The notes under the pieces: generated by a model
Told to the model about the DNA's origin: nothing
Databases searched by the model: none
What the model saw: the letters and a program-made list of their open reading frames with translations, nothing else
Translations under genes and position numbers: made by a program
Part shown: positions 15,905 to 17,982 of the stretch, one piece after another
How positions within the stretch are numbered: the first letter of the stretch is position 1
How the letters are laid out: the number at the start of each line of letters is the position of its first letter
Source: Spirochaetales bacterium UBA4629
Lineage (GTDB): Bacteria > Spirochaetota > Spirochaetia > Sphaerochaetales > Sphaerochaetaceae
Direction: 5' to 3'
DNA: 17,982 bases
Assembly: GCA_002406055.1 (NCBI GenBank)
Contig: DHMZ01000134.1
Coordinates: 1-17,982 of the forward strand

Positions 15905-16515
15905 TATCTGTATGCAGAATCTATCACAGCATCATAGATGTCTGGATAGTAGACACCAAAAAATGGTTGGATAACAGAGAAACCGAAGAAGAGTCTTGCT
16001 CCGAAGGTTGGGGTTTTTGTGTCTTCTAGGAATGTCATAAAGCCATTAAGTCCAGTTGTGAATCCGATTTGTACTTTGCTCTGTCTTTCTGATTTAGGAA
16101 TGAGTGAGAGAGCTAAAGTTGTTCCAACGCCAAATCCTATTCTGTCAGGATAATAATAATCAGATTTTGCAGTATTGCAATCAACCTGTGGTCCTAAAAT
16201 AGCTGTGAACGTAGTAATATCAGAAATATCTGTTGAGACAGATGGACCAATTCCGACAGATAAGAATGTTATATAATTGGGATCTTTTGCGAGTGGAAGA
16301 AGTGCAAAGTCGCAATCAACGTATGTGCCAAAGCCAATAGATGTTTTGTCTGTAATCGATGCACCTAGTTGATATTGAGAGAAGAATCCAAGTCCAAAAT
16401 TATTTGAAGCTGTGTTGTATGAAGAGCTCATCGCAAGGGTAATAAATTCCCTAGCTGCTGATAATGATGATAGCGCACAGAGCACAATCAGAATGAGAAT
16501 TAATGCTTTTTTCAT
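15901..16515 (-). CDS. Small exported protein, outer-membrane beta-barrel-like
   Basis: The 204-aa protein begins with a type I signal peptide: MKK, a hydrophobic core to about residue 15, then SLSAA with cleavage near 20-21. The mature part alternates polar and hydrophobic/aromatic residues in short Gly-rich strands (FGLGFFSQYQLG, TSIGFGTY, IGFGVGTTLALSL, ARLFFGFSV) and ends in aromatic residues (YRY), as expected of a small 8-strand-type outer-membrane barrel. I do not recognise the specific family; function unknown. It implies a diderm cell. Two Cys (about 68 and 117) lie in the mature part. There is no Shine-Dalgarno site before the ATG. Its TAA overlaps the stop of the convergent gene by two bases. 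Confidence 0.7.
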   Translation of the reverse strand: MKKALILILIVLCALSSLSAAREFITLAMSSSYNTASNNFGLGFFSQYQLGASITDKTSIGFGTYVDCDFALLPLAKDPNYITFLSVGIGPSVSTDISDITTFTAILGPQVDCNTAKSDYYYPDRIGFGVGTTLALSLIPKSERQSKVQIGFTTGLNGFMTFLEDTKTPTFGARLFFGFSVIQPFFGVYYPDIYDAVIDSAYRY

Positions 16516-16521
16516 GATTAA

Positions 16522-16550
16522 AGAGTAGCTAGAGCAAGTCTATCTGTCAA
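16522..16550 (-). promoter_or_regulatory. Predicted promoter of the exported-protein gene
   Basis: Minus strand TTGACA (16550-16545, consensus -35), 17 bases, TACTCT (16527-16522). Transcription would begin at or within a few bases of the ATG at 16515, so the message may be leaderless, which fits the absence of a Shine-Dalgarno site. Confidence 0.4.
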
Positions 16551-16563
16551 TTCGAGGTTGACA
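16545..16563. promoter_or_regulatory. Inverted repeat overlapping the -35 box, possible operator
   Basis: TGTCAA (16545-16550) and TTGACA (16558-16563) are perfect inverted copies separated by 7 bases. One arm is the -35 box of the exported-protein gene. It may be a regulator site, two opposed -35 boxes, or chance. Confidence 0.25.
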
Positions 16564-16758
16564 ATTACACATCAAGAATTAACAATAAGGTCGTGGGGTA
16601 AAAGAAAGGCGAGAGTAAAATGCAAGCTGAAAGAGAAGGTTATTAGCTAGGTCGTGTTGTATTAATGGTTGTTTAAAGACAGGGAGACAGCGATAAAACT
16701 ATAGACAAGAGTTAATATGCTACTTTATTTAAATAACGCAGTTTGTTCTTAAGCCTAC

Positions 16759-16787
16759 CAAGACGAAAGTCTTGTCTCTTTTCTTTT
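16759..16787 (+). terminator. Terminator-like hairpin with GAAA tetraloop
   Basis: CAAGAC (16759-16764), tetraloop GAAA, GTCTTG (16769-16774), followed by TCTCTTTTCTTTT (16775-16787). This is a typical rho-independent terminator shape on the plus strand, although no plus-strand gene precedes it within 850 bases. It may end a small RNA, or belong to a processed tRNA leader. Confidence 0.5.
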
Positions 16788-16813
16788 CTGGCCGTCTTTT
16801 AAAAGATGGTCAG
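16788..16813 (+). other. Second, longer hairpin directly after the first
   Basis: CTGGCCGTCTTTT (16788-16800) pairs with AAAAGATGGTCAG (16801-16813). All pairs are kept, with two as G-U in plus-strand RNA, which suggests a real RNA structure read on the plus strand. The likely loop is the central TTTAAA. The sequence after it is moderately T-rich. Function unknown. Confidence 0.45.
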
Positions 16814-16834
16814 AAAGCTTTGTTTGCTTTGCTA

Positions 16835-16864
16835 TTGACTAAAAGTCGTAGTGTGGAGTAAAGT
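16835..16864 (+). promoter_or_regulatory. Possible promoter of tRNA-Cys
   Basis: TTGACT (16835-16840), 18 bases, TAAAGT (16859-16864), with a start point near 16871, five bases before the mature tRNA. The -10 is a weak match. Confidence 0.35.
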
Positions 16865-16875
16865 TCATTCGTTAT

Positions 16876-16950
16876 GGTGTTGTGCCCGAGCGGTCGAAGG
16901 GGACGGTCTGCAAAACCGTTATATCATCGGTTCGAATCCGATCGACACCT
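16876..16950 (+). tRNA. tRNA-Cys (anticodon GCA)
   Basis: The acceptor stem GGTGTTG (16876-16882) pairs with CGACACC (16943-16949) with one G-U. The anticodon arm is ACGGT-CTGCAAA-ACCGT, with anticodon GCA and a U before it. The T arm is ATCGG-TTCGAAT-CCGAT. The D arm holds the GCGGTC loop. The discriminator base is U (16950), the known identity base of tRNA-Cys. CCA is not encoded and must be added enzymatically. The gene stands alone, with its own terminator 10 bases on. Confidence 0.95.
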
Positions 16951-16959
16951 TAAAATGTT

Positions 16960-17000
16960 GGTGTTGCAAGCTTATTGAGAAGGCAACACCTTCTTTTTTA
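16960..17000 (+). terminator. Intrinsic terminator after tRNA-Cys
   Basis: GGTGTTGC (16960-16967) and GCAACACC (16983-16990) form a perfect 8-bp stem with a 15-base loop, followed by TTCTTTTTTA (16991-17000). The T-run reaches the stop codon of the convergent kinase gene. On the minus strand the stem is followed only by AACATTTTAA, so it may work weakly in that direction too. Confidence 0.85.
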
Positions 17001-17982
17001 TCTTATCTCGCTCTCTTCTAAAGAGTGTAGGAAGGACTCAATTCCATTTTTCTCTATGATTTGATTAATAGCATTTGTTGAATTATTGCTTTCATTTTTT
17101 GAGATAAGATGCTTTATTTCTGACTCAACAGTTTTGTATGGCACTCCATTAGATAGGATTCTAATAATGTTTTTCTTGTATTCAAAAGTATCTGCCATTC
17201 TTTCTAGATTATAACTCAAGGTCACATCTTTTTTATAAAAGTCTTTAACATTTTCTTTTGTAGGCAGTTTGCTAAAATCTATGTTCTTAAAATCGGAAAC
17301 TTTTGAAATTAACAAGGATTCACTCTTACATAGAGCATTAACCTTCAGAGACATAAAATCTAATGGTGTGCTCTCTAAGTAATTCTTATATAGCATGCTG
17401 TTTCCTGAGTCATATATAGGGGCAGGGCCTATAGTCTTTAGCGTATTGCTATCTCTGAGTATTCCGAAGTTGTTTAAATGACAATCTATATTTGTTATGA
17501 GAAAGTCAATTGTGGTTTGGTAATCAAGAAACTCTTTTGCCTTAGTCTCATTAATGCCTTCTTTTTCCATACAGGCAATATAAAACAGGTATGCATCTTG
17601 ATTGCTTGGTTTCTTGTATTTTGAGAAAAGCTCCCATGCTGGGATAAACTCTACATTTTCACTTGTGAAGCATTCACATTTACATCCCGTAGTATTTTTT
17701 TTTATATTCACCAATTGATATTCGACATAGTTTTTAAAGCCTTGTAGTCTATGGATTGCTGATGCAAAAACTTCGTTTAAAGATTGTTGAAAAGAGTTTC
17801 CAGGCATGTTGCCTTTTACAAGATAAATTTGGCAATTAGTTTTCTCCCATTTTTTCTCAAGTTCTCCTCCTGTTGACGCAGCAGGTGTAAAATAACCAAT
17901 TAATGAATGGATGTTATTTTCAGTAGATGCACTTTCTTCCTTTGCTTTAAGTTGAAATTCGAGATTGCTTTCAAATGGGTTA
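16998..17982 (-). CDS. HipA-like protein kinase, 5' end beyond the window
   Basis: The frame is open from the TAA at 16998 to the window edge (327 codons visible); the ATG at 17805-17807 is internal, since good family sequence precedes it (GELEKKWEKT, then IYLVKGN). The HipA-type kinase features are a putative ATP-binding lysine in YLVKG just before that ATG, the catalytic loop ITNIDCHLNNFG (HipA pattern NxDxHxxN) and the metal-binding PIYDSGNSM (Asp of the DFG-like motif). Such kinases phosphorylate Ser/Thr; E. coli HipA acts on GltX as a toxin, but many relatives are not toxins. A Cys cluster CKCEC lies shortly after the ATG. No hipB-like gene is seen downstream; one could lie upstream, outside the window. 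The role is therefore undetermined. Confidence 0.75.
   Translation of the reverse strand, partial: NPFESNLEFQLKAKEESASTENNIHSLIGYFTPAASTGGELEKKWEKTNCQIYLVKGNMPGNSFQQSLNEVFASAIHRLQGFKNYVEYQLVNIKKNTTGCKCECFTSENVEFIPAWELFSKYKKPSNQDAYLFYIACMEKEGINETKAKEFLDYQTTIDFLITNIDCHLNNFGILRDSNTLKTIGPAPIYDSGNSMLYKNYLESTPLDFMSLKVNALCKSESLLISKVSDFKNIDFSKLPTKENVKDFYKKDVTLSYNLERMADTFEYKKNIIRILSNGVPYKTVESEIKHLISKNESNNSTNAINQIIEKNGIESFLHSLEESEIR

Larger units (their letters stand above)
16516..16875. other. Intergenic region with structured elements, no gene seen
   Basis: About 360 bases separate the exported-protein gene from tRNA-Cys. The left end holds the promoter and an inverted repeat of the minus-strand gene (16522-16563). 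From about 16564 to 16758 I see no credible coding sequence or RNA. Two tandem hairpins follow (16759-16813) and then the tRNA promoter region. A small RNA ending in the first hairpin is possible but not supported by a recognised family. Confidence 0.5.

Noticed and set aside
16564..16758. Small ORFs in the gap before tRNA-Cys
   Set aside because: Only very short frames without ribosome sites or recognisable products.
17805..17807. ATG at 17805-17807 as the start of the HipA-like kinase
   Set aside because: Upstream codons to the window edge are open and encode kinase-like sequence including the probable ATP-binding lysine.

Overview
The window is AT-rich and looks like chromosome from an anaerobic, fermentative, host-associated bacterium with an outer membrane. 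My best guess is a gut spirochaete (Spirochaetota, Treponema/Sphaerochaeta-like). The grounds are a short signal-peptide protein with an outer-membrane beta-barrel look, a BspA-type leucine-rich repeat surface protein, a biotin-dependent Na+-pumping oxaloacetate decarboxylase, GH36-type carbohydrate metabolism, and an ATP-binding protein of the ATPase_2/DUF234 kind. This is inferred from gene content only; there is no rRNA or other phylogenetic marker here.

Layout. (1) 1-1127, plus: the C-terminal part of a BspA-type LRR protein. Its repeat frame stays open upstream of the first ATG as far as an in-frame TAG at 15-17, so it is probably a broken or partial gene. (2) 1180-2103, minus: a TPR plus alpha/beta-hydrolase protein with a TTG start. 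(3) 2228-5846, minus: the oad operon in the order gamma, alpha, beta, ending in a strong terminator. The alpha subunit carries two nearly identical biotinyl domains. (4) 6016-8221, plus: Mrp/ApbC P-loop ATPase, NUDIX hydrolase and SIMPL-domain lipoprotein, with both junctions being 4-base ATGA overlaps. (5) 8492-9807, plus: an ATPase gene killed by an in-frame TAA and a frameshift at its 3' end. (6) 10052-14616, minus: a tight three-gene operon of GH36 alpha-galactosidase-like protein, GpsA-like glycerol-3-phosphate dehydrogenase and MATE transporter. (7) 14714-15904, plus: a divergently transcribed cytosolic protein that may be galactose-mutarotase-like. (8) 15901-16515, minus: a small exported beta-barrel-like protein whose terminator lies inside the opposing gene. 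(9) 16516-16875: a structured non-coding stretch, then tRNA-Cys(GCA) with its own terminator. (10) 16998-17982, minus: a HipA-like kinase running off the window edge.

How the genes work together. The oad operon encodes a complete membrane pump that couples oxaloacetate decarboxylation to Na+ export. The mrp cluster combines Fe-S carrier, housekeeping hydrolase and envelope functions and is translationally coupled. The GH36-gpsA-MATE operon and its divergent neighbour look like a small carbohydrate/glycerol-phosphate locus. The GH36 member, however, lacks the family's catalytic nucleophile (Asp to Ser) and has Glu at the acid/base position, so its role cannot be read from its family name.

The items I would check first are the catalytically altered GH36 protein in its operon, the double-biotinyl OadA, the Cys-rich tail on Mrp, the conserved-looking tandem hairpins upstream of tRNA-Cys, and the two broken genes. 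I see no CRISPR array, insertion sequence, rRNA or convincing novel defence system.
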